From an uncultured Lachnospiraceae bacterium (lineage in GTDB: Bacteria > Bacillota > Clostridia > Lachnospirales > Lachnospiraceae), in assembly GCA_902797185.1 (NCBI GenBank), contig CADBRV010000044.1, positions 1 to 35,068 of the forward strand: a stretch of DNA of 35,068 nt, in the 5' to 3' direction. A program made the translations under genes and the position numbers. The notes under the pieces are model-generated. The model worked only from the letters and a program-made list of their open reading frames with translations, did no database searches and was not told where the DNA came from. Positions 19,787-27,109 of this stretch are shown one piece after another (within the stretch, counting starts at the first letter, position 1; the number at the start of each line of letters is the position of its first letter).

Positions 19787-20902
19787 CTAAGAAAGCATGT
19801 CTTCCAGGAGGTTCAGATTCTCATCCGCATGCTCCAGCTCCCTGCACCATGCGTGGGTGATCCAGATTTCATCTTCCAGGGAAAGCTGATGCCCGTTTTC
19901 TTCCCAGGACGCGATAAAAAGCTCTTCCAGAAGGTCCGCGCTAAAGGTGGCAAGCCGCATCTTATTTAAGATCTGGTCATCATAGACGCTGCCGCAGAAG
20001 TAGATAAAGACAAAATAAACCAGGAGGTGCTCCCGGATAATCTCCAGTTCTTCCCTGCGTCCTTCTCCCTCTTCCCACTCCTGGTGGAAAGCCTGGAGAA
20101 GTTCCCCATATGCCTTTTCTCCTTTGGCATAAAGGGTTCCCCTCGCCCTTTCCCGGCGTTCCTTCCACGCCTGGCGGAGGGGCTCCAGCTGCTCCAGCCG
20201 GTCAAAGATGGCAAAGCCCGTTTTGAAACGGTCCGATACTGTCTGGACAGGCACCCCATCCATCAGCTGCCCTTTCTTTTCTCGGAAATGCGCGATGGTA
20301 TCATCCATGTCAAAGATCCGGTCCTCATCCAGCTCCTGCTGCAGGATGCCTGTCAGAAGAAGGGATAAGGACGCCCTCTTCCTGGTGGGGAAGCGGCGGT
20401 CCTGGAGGATCGAAAAAAGCACTTTCCTTGCCTCTACCAGCTTGTCATAAAGCAGGTAGTCAAATTCATCATATGCCTCTTCCGTATCATCTTCTTCATA
20501 GGAAAAGCGGATCGTCTCTTTTTTGGAAAGCAGGATCCGGGAGGATTCCGGGCAGGAAAGTCCCAGGGAAATCTCCCTTACATTTTCAAATTCTTCGATA
20601 TGCCTGGGGTACATGCGGCAGGTCTCGCACCAGACGGACTCGCTTTGGGCATGCTTATAAAGGATGCAGAGGTTGTCATCATCCAGGAAACTGCAGCGGT
20701 CCGTTTTGGGATCGTTGTAAAAACATTTTTTCTCCTCATTAATGTTTTTCTTTAAAAGTTCTCCCAATGTTCCGGACATCTTCCGGTATTTTTCCATCTG
20801 TGCATCATCAATATCCACCTGCCATCCCGCGCAACAGGTGTCCGGACACTCCCCGGCAATACATTCAAATTCATTGTAATAACTTGGCCTAATGTATAAC
20901 AT
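19787..20902 (-). CDS. fliB: flagellin lysine-N-methylase (FliB family)
   Basis: A 371-residue protein of the FliB family, named for lysine methylation of flagellin in Salmonella. The signature cysteine cluster ECIAGECPDTCCAGWQVDID is at the N-terminus. It is followed by further cysteines (DRCSFLDDDNLCILYKH and SVWCETCRMYPR), probably an iron-sulfur site. The charged C-terminal half is helical. I start at MLYIRPSYYNEF (20900-20902), where family members usually begin. An upstream ATG at 20918-20920 would add six residues; neither has a strong SD. No flagellar gene lies nearby. The long ORF-free transcript upstream ends in a terminator just before this gene, so expression may depend on readthrough. 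Confidence 0.85.
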   Translation of the reverse strand: MLYIRPSYYNEFECIAGECPDTCCAGWQVDIDDAQMEKYRKMSGTLGELLKKNINEEKKCFYNDPKTDRCSFLDDDNLCILYKHAQSESVWCETCRMYPRHIEEFENVREISLGLSCPESSRILLSKKETIRFSYEEDDTEEAYDEFDYLLYDKLVEARKVLFSILQDRRFPTRKRASLSLLLTGILQQELDEDRIFDMDDTIAHFREKKGQLMDGVPVQTVSDRFKTGFAIFDRLEQLEPLRQAWKERRERARGTLYAKGEKAYGELLQAFHQEWEEGEGRREELEIIREHLLVYFVFIYFCGSVYDDQILNKMRLATFSADLLEELFIASWEENGHQLSLEDEIWITHAWCRELEHADENLNLLEDMLS

Positions 20903-20931
20903 GTCACCATCATAGCTCATTTTTGGGCAAC

Positions 20932-20971
20932 AAAAAAGACGCCACCCAAAACTTTTGTTCTAAGTGACGCC
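20932..20971 (-). terminator. intrinsic terminator ending the 616-nt noncoding transcript
   Basis: Minus strand: GGCGTCAC (20971 to 20964) pairs with GTGGCGTC (20945 to 20938) over 8 bp including two G-U pairs. The loop contains a CAAAA/TTTTG pairing, and TTTTTT (20937 to 20932) follows. The T-run ends only 11 to 30 bp before the two possible fliB start codons, so it could also act as an attenuator for fliB. Confidence 0.8.
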
Positions 20972-21547
20972 TTTTAATGACTCGTTGAATCAATATCCAA
21001 TGGCCCTACTCCTTTTTTTGCAATAAACCTATTGCCTTACACGTGATTGAAAAAACTGATCTCGTGTTTTCCATATTCAATTGTAAATTTACAATTCTCT
21101 CGATCTTCCAGATATAAATCAGCCTTTGTGCTGGTCCATCTGCCTGTTCTCTTCGTCTTCTACCGGTATCCTGCGGCTTCCAATCCGCTTTCTTTACCTT
21201 GCTATCAACTATCTAACCGTGTGTCCGATACTAAAACAAATGCTGCTAGAACTCCGTCTGCAGAACCACCTGCATCGTTCCTGCTGTGCACTTAGTCTTT
21301 CTGTCCCAAGGTCTCTCTTTTTAAACTCGTTTCCGAAGAGGCATCTTTCCTTCTGCAGGAATCTGTCCCGCAGCACCTCTCAATGCCTTCCCTGACGCTT
21401 CCTTTAAAAAGGGCTCCTGGAACTATCTCGAAGTTCCTGAAAGAATTAAGCTGCTGTTCCTTTCGGTCCGTACCTCCTTTACTTAGATTCCCGATCTTCT
21501 TCTCCTAAAATTTTATCGGGTGCTGAGATTTTGTATCTCCTTTGTTT
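20932..21547 (-). ncRNA. candidate large structured noncoding RNA, about 616 nt
   Basis: A region bounded by a near-consensus promoter (21554-21582) and an intrinsic terminator (20932-20971). It has no minus-strand reading frame of 60 or more codons. Local stems are frequent on the minus strand. They include GAGAT/ATCTC and CCCGAT/ATCGGG near the 5' end, GGAACT/AGTTCC and AGGCAT/ATGCCT. Further along are GCAG/CTGC, GCGG/CCGC and an 18-bp AATTGTAAATTTACAATT palindrome. Near the 3' end are GCAATA/TATTGC and TGATTC/GAGTCA. It lacks the hallmarks I know for tmRNA, RNase P RNA, SRP RNA or 6S RNA. Length and style recall large RNAs such as OLE, ROOL or GOLLD, but I cannot assign a class. It could instead be a very long fliB leader. 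Confidence 0.6.
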
Positions 21548-21553
21548 GATTGT

Positions 21554-21582
21554 ATTGTAGCCCGCCCTCCCTCTTTTGTCAA
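21554..21582 (-). promoter_or_regulatory. strong sigma-A promoter with AT-rich UP-like element for the noncoding RNA
   Basis: Minus-strand TTGACA (21577-21582), a 17-bp spacer and TACAAT (21554-21559). An AT-rich tract of about 80 bp (21590-21670) lies upstream of the -35, as in UP elements of highly transcribed stable-RNA genes. The start is predicted near 21547. Confidence 0.8.
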
Positions 21583-21841
21583 CGCTATTTTCTGATTTTA
21601 TTAATTTCTAAATATTTATTTTTGTTATTTAATTCATTTATTTCTGTATTTTCTGAATATTTTTTGCCAAGCCTCCCTTCCTCTTTATCTTTCTGGGACA
21701 GGATGCGGCAAGTATGGTAAAATAAGCCCAAAATAAAACGCTGCTTTCACGATCCATAGGATACATAGGATAGCGGGATGGGCTGGCTTTACCTGTGCCC
21801 GCAGCGCCCATTTTAGAGAGGCTTCCCCAAAATATTCCTGC

Positions 21842-21903
21842 CATCCGGGATGTGAAGCAATCCACGCCCATGCACGCAGTGTGTTGCACATGGCAGGGCT
21901 CTG
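21842..21903. repeat. degenerate B-type repeat upstream of the L,D-transpeptidase gene
   Basis: CATCCGGGATGTGAAGCA, then CCATG...CATGG arms around a GCACGCAGTGTG hairpin and a GGGCTCT tail, aligned with the divergent B copy at 25633-25699. The rest of the 21583-21964 gap holds the AT-rich promoter flank and no gene that I can support. Confidence 0.45.
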
Positions 21904-21964
21904 CGCCCATTACATACATAGACATTGCATACATATTACATCTATTGGAAAGAACGAGGAATCT

Positions 21965-23554
21965 ATGGCAAAACCTTCCCCTTCTAGAAGAAAGAAAAAG
22001 AACAGGCGCAACGCCTTGATTACCGGCATTGCGCTTATCGCGGCTGTTGCTGCAGTATATATCGCTGTTACTGTTTATTACCAGACGCACTTCCTGCCGG
22101 GAACAGAATACGGCGGGGTTTCCGTCGGCGGCAAAACTGCTGCCCAGGCGGAAAAAGCCCTGGAAAGTTCCATCGGCAGCTACCAGCTGGTCATTACGGA
22201 TGAAAGCGGGAACAATTACCGGATCAAAGGCACGGACATCGGCTTATCCCTGTCGGTCCAGACAGGCTCTTCCATCGAGGACGCCTTGTCTGCCCAGAAG
22301 CCTTACCTCTGGGTCAGCAGCTTTTTTGTCCACCCGGAAGAAAACAGCGCCTCCTTATCTGTATCCTACGACAGCAGCAAGCTGGAAAGCGCGTTATCTT
22401 CCCTGGACTGCTTCTCAAAGGCTGACGCGGTATCTCCTCAGGATGCCTATATCACTTATTCCGATGATTCGCAGCAGTTTGAAATCGTGCCGGAACAGGC
22501 AGGCAATACACCGGAGCTTGACAAAGTGCTGGAAAAGGCGGAAAAAGCCATTTCCGCCCTGCAGCTTTCCATCTCCCTGACAGATGAGGATTACAGCCAG
22601 GCTTCCGTCACTTCCGCAGACGCTACCCTTGCCTCTGCAGTAAAAGCAGCAAATAACTATGTAAGCAAAACCATTACCTATGATACTTATGGGGAAAAGG
22701 ATTCGGATGACAACTTTTCCATAGAAAAGAGCCGCATCGCTTCCTGGGTCCAGGTGTCGGATGACGGGCAGGTATCTTTAAACGAGGACGCCATCGCTTC
22801 TTACGTGCAGACGCTGGCTTCCAAATACAATACCTATGGCGACAACCGGGAATTTGCCACTTCCCTGGGAGATACCATTTCCATCGGCGGCGGGGACTAC
22901 GGATGGGTCATCGACAAAGACAAGGAAGCCGCCCAGATCGTTTCCGACCTGGAATCGGACGAAACCAACATTGAGCGGGAACCCTGCTGGGAACAGACCG
23001 CGAAGGCGCCGGGCCCGGATGATATCGGAAATACTTATCTGGAAATTGACTATACGAACCAGCACTTCTATTATTATGTAGATGGGCAGCTGAAATTAGA
23101 CAGCGACATCGTATCCGGGAACACTTCTATCGGGAATGGCTCGCCGGATGGGATTTATAAAATTGTTTATAAGGCAACGGACCAGACACTGACCGGGGAA
23201 GATTATGAATCCCCCGTCGATTACTTCATGCCCTTTGCCTATAACGTCGGATTCCACGACGCTTCCTGGAGGAGCACCTTTGGCGGGGAGATTTACAAAA
23301 CTTCCGGTTCCCACGGATGCATCAACCTGCCTTCCGACGTGGCCAAGCAGCTTTACCAGATGGTAGAAGTGGGCACGCCGGTAGTGGCTTATTACAGGGA
23401 CCCGGTGGTATTGACCAGCACAAACGCAAAAACATCCAACGCCTATTCCTATCAGGACGAGGACAGTTCTGACCGTTCTTCATCCTCCGAAGATTCTTCT
23501 TCTGAGGACGCAGGCACCAGCAGTACTTCTTCCCAGGAAAGCAGCACACAATAA
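21965..23554 (+). CDS. L,D-transpeptidase with peptidoglycan-binding domain (YkuD family)
   Basis: A cell-envelope enzyme that forms or edits L,D cross-links in peptidoglycan. It has 529 residues. A basic cytoplasmic N-terminus (RRKKKNRR) precedes a membrane anchor at about 17-40. A PG_binding_4-like region spans roughly 45-330. The YkuD catalytic domain lies at about 355-480, with the SGSHGCINLPSD active-site motif (His450, Cys452). The last 50 residues are Ser/Glu/Asp-rich and disordered. The ATG at 21965 follows GAGGA. Carbamate kinase starts 10 bp after the stop. A different membrane-anchored envelope role is unlikely given the intact catalytic motif. Confidence 0.93.
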   Translation: MAKPSPSRRKKKNRRNALITGIALIAAVAAVYIAVTVYYQTHFLPGTEYGGVSVGGKTAAQAEKALESSIGSYQLVITDESGNNYRIKGTDIGLSLSVQTGSSIEDALSAQKPYLWVSSFFVHPEENSASLSVSYDSSKLESALSSLDCFSKADAVSPQDAYITYSDDSQQFEIVPEQAGNTPELDKVLEKAEKAISALQLSISLTDEDYSQASVTSADATLASAVKAANNYVSKTITYDTYGEKDSDDNFSIEKSRIASWVQVSDDGQVSLNEDAIASYVQTLASKYNTYGDNREFATSLGDTISIGGGDYGWVIDKDKEAAQIVSDLESDETNIEREPCWEQTAKAPGPDDIGNTYLEIDYTNQHFYYYVDGQLKLDSDIVSGNTSIGNGSPDGIYKIVYKATDQTLTGEDYESPVDYFMPFAYNVGFHDASWRSTFGGEIYKTSGSHGCINLPSDVAKQLYQMVEVGTPVVAYYRDPVVLTSTNAKTSNAYSYQDEDSSDRSSSSEDSSSEDAGTSSTSSQESSTQ

Positions 23555-23564
23555 GGGGGACCCC

Positions 23565-24509
23565 ATGGAAAGAGAAAAGAAACGCATTGTTGTAGCATTA
23601 GGGCATGACGCATTGGGCACGACCCTTCCGGAACAGAAGAAAGCCGTCGGCCGGACTTCAAAAATCATGGCAGACCTGGTACAGAAAGGCTACCAGGTCG
23701 TCATCACCCACAGCAACGGGCCGCAGGTCGGCATGATCCATGTCGCGATGTCCGAGCTTTCCCGCCTGCATCCGGAATATACCAGCGCCCCCATGTCTGT
23801 CTGCTCCGCCATGAGCCAGGGCTACATCGGCTATGACCTGCAGAACGGCATCCGGGCAGAACTGCTGAACCGCGGCATTTACAAGACCGTAAGCACTATC
23901 CTGACCCAGGTCATCGTAGACCCGTATGACGAAGCATTTTACCATCCCTCCAAGATCATCGGGCGGACCATGGACGAAGAAGATGCGGAGCGGGAAGAGA
24001 AAAAGGGTAATTTCGTCGTGGAAACGGCAGACGGCTACCGCAGGATCGTTGCCGCGCCGATGCCTCTTGACATCGTGGAAATCGATGCCATCCGCACCCT
24101 GGCAGACGCGGACCAGGTGGTCATTGCAGCCGGAGGCGGCGGGATTCCCGTACTGCAGCAGGACAACAACTTAAAGGGCGCCAGCGCCGTCATCGAAAAG
24201 GACCTGGCCGCCGGGAAACTGGCTGAAATGCTGGACGCGGACATCCTGCTGATCCTGACTTATGAAGAAAAGCTGGCACTGCTGCATACAGACGATGACG
24301 TACGCCATGAAATTAACCGGATTTCTGTCGCGCAGGCCCAGAAATATATCGAAGAAAAGCAGTTCGGCATCGGCACCAAGCTGCCGAAGGTGGAAGCAGC
24401 CGTCAATTTCGTAAAGGACAGCACCGAAAAAGAAGCCATCATCACCAACCTCTCTTCCTGCGAAGAGGCGCTTAGCGGGAAGACCGGCACGATTATTGCC
24501 AACAGCTGA
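23565..24509 (+). CDS. arcC: carbamate kinase
   Basis: Amino-acid-kinase-fold enzyme that transfers phosphate between carbamoyl phosphate and ADP, giving ATP, ammonia and CO2. It has 314 residues, the normal length. Conserved segments are THSNGPQVGMI, SQGYIGYDLQN, VIAAGGGGIPV and the C-terminal GIGTKLPKVEAAV. The N-terminal substrate loop reads ALGHDALGTT instead of the usual ALGGNAL, so Gly-Asn is replaced by His-Asp. Neither arginine deiminase nor ornithine carbamoyltransferase is encoded nearby. It follows the L,D-transpeptidase gene by 10 bp with AAGGGGGA as SD. A bidirectional terminator lies at 24654. Its carbamoyl phosphate source is unknown. Confidence 0.93.
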   Translation: MEREKKRIVVALGHDALGTTLPEQKKAVGRTSKIMADLVQKGYQVVITHSNGPQVGMIHVAMSELSRLHPEYTSAPMSVCSAMSQGYIGYDLQNGIRAELLNRGIYKTVSTILTQVIVDPYDEAFYHPSKIIGRTMDEEDAEREEKKGNFVVETADGYRRIVAAPMPLDIVEIDAIRTLADADQVVIAAGGGGIPVLQQDNNLKGASAVIEKDLAAGKLAEMLDADILLILTYEEKLALLHTDDDVRHEINRISVAQAQKYIEEKQFGIGTKLPKVEAAVNFVKDSTEKEAIITNLSSCEEALSGKTGTIIANS

Positions 24510-24653
24510 CCGGAAATGCTTTGGCGTCGGAATGGACGGGCAGCGGGACAACCTTGTGGACTCCATTCCGGTACAAATGGCCAAGCAGTGATTCCGGAAT
24601 AGCTTCCAAAAATAATCAGGCAGCCATCCCGTTTATCATGGCCATAAAAAGGA

Positions 24654-24726
24654 AAATCCCTGGCTCCATGCTCTCTTTTCCTCCGAAAAACGGAGGGGAA
24701 AGGCACGCAGCCAGGGATTTCTTTTT
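24654..24726. terminator. bidirectional terminator between convergent genes
   Basis: AAATCCCTGGCT (24654-24665) pairs with AGCCAGGGATTT (24709-24720). Inside is a CCTCCG/CGGAGG hairpin. CTTTTTC follows on the plus strand and CCTTTTTA on the minus strand, so it can end arcC and the PAP2-like gene. The 24510-24864 gap otherwise holds an A element and no gene. Confidence 0.85.
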
Positions 24727-24754
24727 CTACGAACCAGAAGCTGGCCCTATATAT

Positions 24755-24810
24755 ATCGTAAGGAGGGACCCGCTTCAGCGGGAGGATCCCTTCCAATGCG
24801 GCGTCTGTCC
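24755..24810. repeat. A-type element joined directly to link2, lacking B
   Basis: ATCGTAAGGAGGGACCCGC, then AGCGGGAGGATCCCTT, joined to CCAATGCGGC and CTGTCC. The B unit and link1 seen in composite copies are missing. It lies 3' of the PAP2-like gene rather than in front of a gene. Confidence 0.8.
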
Positions 24811-24864
24811 CTTTCAAATAAGCAAGGGACGTCTTTCTTCAATGCTCTGCAGGAAACCGAAAGC

Positions 24865-25311
24865 TTACAGTAAACGCAGAAGCACTACGGCAATGCCTAC
24901 GCAGAAGCCTCCGAACACCTGGAGTGGGGTATGTCCCACAAACTCCTTCAGTTTTACCTCAAAAGGCACCTGGGAATTCGAATCCTGCATCAGCTTCTTG
25001 AGCACTTTTGTCTGCTTCTCTGTCTCCCTGCGGACCCCCATGGCATCGTGCATGACGATAACCGCAAAGAAAAATACCGCGCCAAACAGCGGCGTATTAA
25101 AGCCGTCTTCCATGCCCACAGCCAAAGCTACCGCTGTCACAGTAGCGGAATGGGCACTGGGCATGCCGCCATCCCCGACCAGGCGCTTGAAATCCCACGT
25201 CTTATGGATGCCGGCATTAATGACCACCTTTAATATCTGGGCGGTCAGCCATCCCATGAACCCGCACTGGACCACCGGGTTACTGAGAAAACCAATAAGA
25301 ATATTGTCCAT
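24865..25311 (-). CDS. DUF212 / divergent PAP2 family membrane protein
   Basis: A 148-residue membrane protein with about four hydrophobic segments and a conserved core GDGGMPSAHSATVTAVALA, related to the PAP2 acid phosphatase signature. The segment VIVMHDAMGVRRETEKQ follows, and the C-terminus is hydrophobic. DUF212 proteins are related to phosphatases acting on lipid phosphates, but a substrate is not known. The ATG at 25309-25311 sits right next to the stop of the glutaredoxin-like gene (25313), so the two form an operon. The family call is strong; activity is inferred. Confidence 0.88.
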   Translation of the reverse strand: MDNILIGFLSNPVVQCGFMGWLTAQILKVVINAGIHKTWDFKRLVGDGGMPSAHSATVTAVALAVGMEDGFNTPLFGAVFFFAVIVMHDAMGVRRETEKQTKVLKKLMQDSNSQVPFEVKLKEFVGHTPLQVFGGFCVGIAVVLLRLL

Positions 25312-25312
25312 C

Positions 25313-25597
25313 CTATGCCTGCTCCAGCGCTTTTTTCATAACCGCTTCCACATGCATCCTGCATTCTTCGCGGGATTCGCCTAAATGCCCTTCATAAAGC
25401 TTTTCCTGGCCGATGTACATGCAGGGATTTGCATTGTAGTCATAATTGTCCGCAATTTCAGGATGTTTGAATTCATCTACCCGCTCAAACTCTACATCGC
25501 GATATTCCGGATACTCTTTCTGGAGTTCTTCAATCACGCTGTCTGCCTGCTGGCAGTATGGGCACTCATCTAAATGGAAATACAACACTTTCTTCAT
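25313..25597 (-). CDS. glutaredoxin/thioredoxin-like thiol protein
   Basis: A 94-residue cytoplasmic protein with a CPYC redox motif at residues 12-15 in the YFHLDECPYCQQAD context. A NPCMYIGQEKLYEG segment follows, where a cis-proline-like position is expected. The helical C-terminus is charged. The length fits small glutaredoxin-like proteins. It probably reduces disulfides or handles a thiol cofactor; the partner is unknown. The ATG (25595-25597) has GGAGG upstream. A promoter candidate lies at 25757-25785, and the leader then crosses a divergent B repeat. Confidence 0.85.
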   Translation of the reverse strand: MKKVLYFHLDECPYCQQADSVIEELQKEYPEYRDVEFERVDEFKHPEIADNYDYNANPCMYIGQEKLYEGHLGESREECRMHVEAVMKKALEQA

Positions 25598-25632
25598 AAT
25601 ACCGTCCTCCGTCTTACTTTCCTGTCACTTTT

Positions 25633-25699
25633 CATCAGCCAAAGGCTGGTAAAGCAGTCCATGCCCGCATACGCTGTATCTGTTTGCCCGCATGGCTCT
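25633..25699. repeat. divergent B-type repeat in the glutaredoxin-like gene leader
   Basis: CAGCC-AAA-GGCTG replaces the usual first hairpin, and CCATGC/GCATGG replaces the outer arms of the second. The layout is kept while the sequence differs, which again points to conserved structure. Confidence 0.6.
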
Positions 25700-25756
25700 T
25701 TTATCGATTTCTCTTTTTGTGCGGATGCATCTTCCCGGCGATAAGCCGCCATCTTT

Positions 25757-25785
25757 TTTATAACATTTTCAAAACCCGCCGGCAA
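25757..25785 (-). promoter_or_regulatory. probable promoter for the glutaredoxin-like / PAP2-like operon
   Basis: Minus-strand TTGCCG (25780-25785), 17-bp spacer, TATAAA (25757-25762). The leader is about 150 nt and contains the divergent B repeat. A 63-codon frame starting at the -35 TTG is probably chance. Confidence 0.45.
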
Positions 25786-25876
25786 CCGGTAAAGGCTTAT
25801 TCCATAAACCTGTCCAGGACCGCGCCCGGTACCCTGTCCGTCCGCCGTTCCCTATCAGCCATCCCTTCCGCGTTTT

Positions 25877-27109
25877 TCAGCTGCCCGGCTTTAAAGTGCC
25901 TGCGAGCACATCCGGGTCCTGGAAAGAATATAGTGCTGCCTCAAACATCGTCTCGGCTCCTGCACGGATGCCCCTGTCATCAGCATGGAACTTCTCACTG
26001 TGCCATGGGTAAGAGGTTTCTCCCGGCGTGCCGCTGCCGATCCAATAAAAGAAGGAAGGCACCTTCGCCATGAAATTGGAAAAATCCTCGCTGGCCATGG
26101 ACGGGCGGGCATCTACCACGTGCCCCTCCCCCACTGCTGCCTGGGCGGCTTTCTTAGCCAGCTGGTACATTTTGGGACCGTTATAGACCATGGGGTTGAC
26201 CTGGGTATATTCGATTTTAGGCCTGCAGCCATAAGCAGCGGAAATGCCCTGTACCAGGTCCTCCATTTTTTTCACAGCCCGCTCTTTCGCCGCGTCATCC
26301 AAGGACCTGGCACTGCCCTTCAGGACCACTTTGTCACAGATGATATTTTCCTGGCTGCCTCCATGCATGCTTCCCACCGTAAGGACGACACAGTCCCTGG
26401 GATCGCTGGCGCGGCTGACCGCTGTCTGCAGCCCCATGACGATGGCGCTGGCACAGACAATGGCATCGGCTCCATACTGGGGAGATGCTCCATGGGCAGT
26501 CTTTCCTTCTATGGTAATGGCAAAATTGCTTTTCGCGGTCATGATCGCGCCTTTATGGCAGACTACGTTGCCATATTCCACCTCCGGCCGGTTGTGCAGG
26601 CCGAAGAAAACGTCCGGATGGACCAGGTCCAGAAGCCCGTCCTCCAGCATGCCGCTGGCGCCATCGGAAGCTTCTTCCGCGTCCTGGAAGACCAGGTCTG
26701 CCGTCCCATGCCAATCCTGCCTGGTTTCCGAAAGCAGGATGGCGGTCCCCAGCAGCGACGCCGTATGGAAATCATGCCCGCAGGCATGCATTTTCCCTTC
26801 TACCTGGCTTTTAAATGGCACCTGGGACTGTTCCGTCTTTGGCAGTGCGTCAATATCCACCCGAAGCGCTACTTCCGGCGGCCTGCCATTTACTGTATCC
26901 TTTCCGGCGGCCTTCCCTTTTACCCTTGCTACTACGCCGCTTTTGCCTTCCCGAAACGGGAGTATTTCCACGCCCGGCAGAGACTCCAGAAACGCTTTTA
27001 TCTTTGCGCTGGTTTCCAATTCTTCATGGGAAAGTTCCGGATGGACATGCATGTCATGCCTGAAATCAATAATCCTCTCTTCCTCTTCCTTCGACAATGT
27101 CCTTTTCAT
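25877..27109 (-). CDS. M20-family amidohydrolase (aminoacyl-conjugate hydrolase type)
   Basis: A metal-dependent amidohydrolase of 410 residues related to hippurate, N-acyl-amino-acid and IAA-conjugate hydrolases. MHVHPELSHEE is at about 20-30 and the metal-ligand segment MHACGHDFHTA at about 107-117 (Cys110, His112). The catalytic-glutamate region FQDAEEASDG lies at about 141-150, with RPSMASEDFSNF near the C-terminus. I start at MKRTLSKEEEE (27107-27109), after AAGGAAGAGG. It overlaps the end of the glycoside hydrolase gene by 44 bp in another frame, suggesting coupled translation. The substrate cannot be told from sequence; de-conjugation of acyl-amino acids is the family theme. Confidence 0.88.
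   Translation of the reverse strand: MKRTLSKEEEERIIDFRHDMHVHPELSHEELETSAKIKAFLESLPGVEILPFREGKSGVVARVKGKAAGKDTVNGRPPEVALRVDIDALPKTEQSQVPFKSQVEGKMHACGHDFHTASLLGTAILLSETRQDWHGTADLVFQDAEEASDGASGMLEDGLLDLVHPDVFFGLHNRPEVEYGNVVCHKGAIMTAKSNFAITIEGKTAHGASPQYGADAIVCASAIVMGLQTAVSRASDPRDCVVLTVGSMHGGSQENIICDKVVLKGSARSLDDAAKERAVKKMEDLVQGISAAYGCRPKIEYTQVNPMVYNGPKMYQLAKKAAQAAVGEGHVVDARPSMASEDFSNFMAKVPSFFYWIGSGTPGETSYPWHSEKFHADDRGIRAGAETMFEAALYSFQDPDVLAGTLKPGS

Noticed and set aside
21047-21395. Plus-strand frames of 82 and 89 codons inside the noncoding unit
   Set aside because: Opposite to the predicted transcript, no good SD, and composition unlike a normal protein.
21638-22090. 150-codon minus-strand frame
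   Set aside because: Partly antisense to the L,D-transpeptidase gene and covers a degenerate repeat; no SD and no recognisable protein.
25594-25785. 63-codon minus-strand frame before the glutaredoxin-like gene
   Set aside because: Its TTG start is the -35 of a probable promoter and the second half is repeat DNA.
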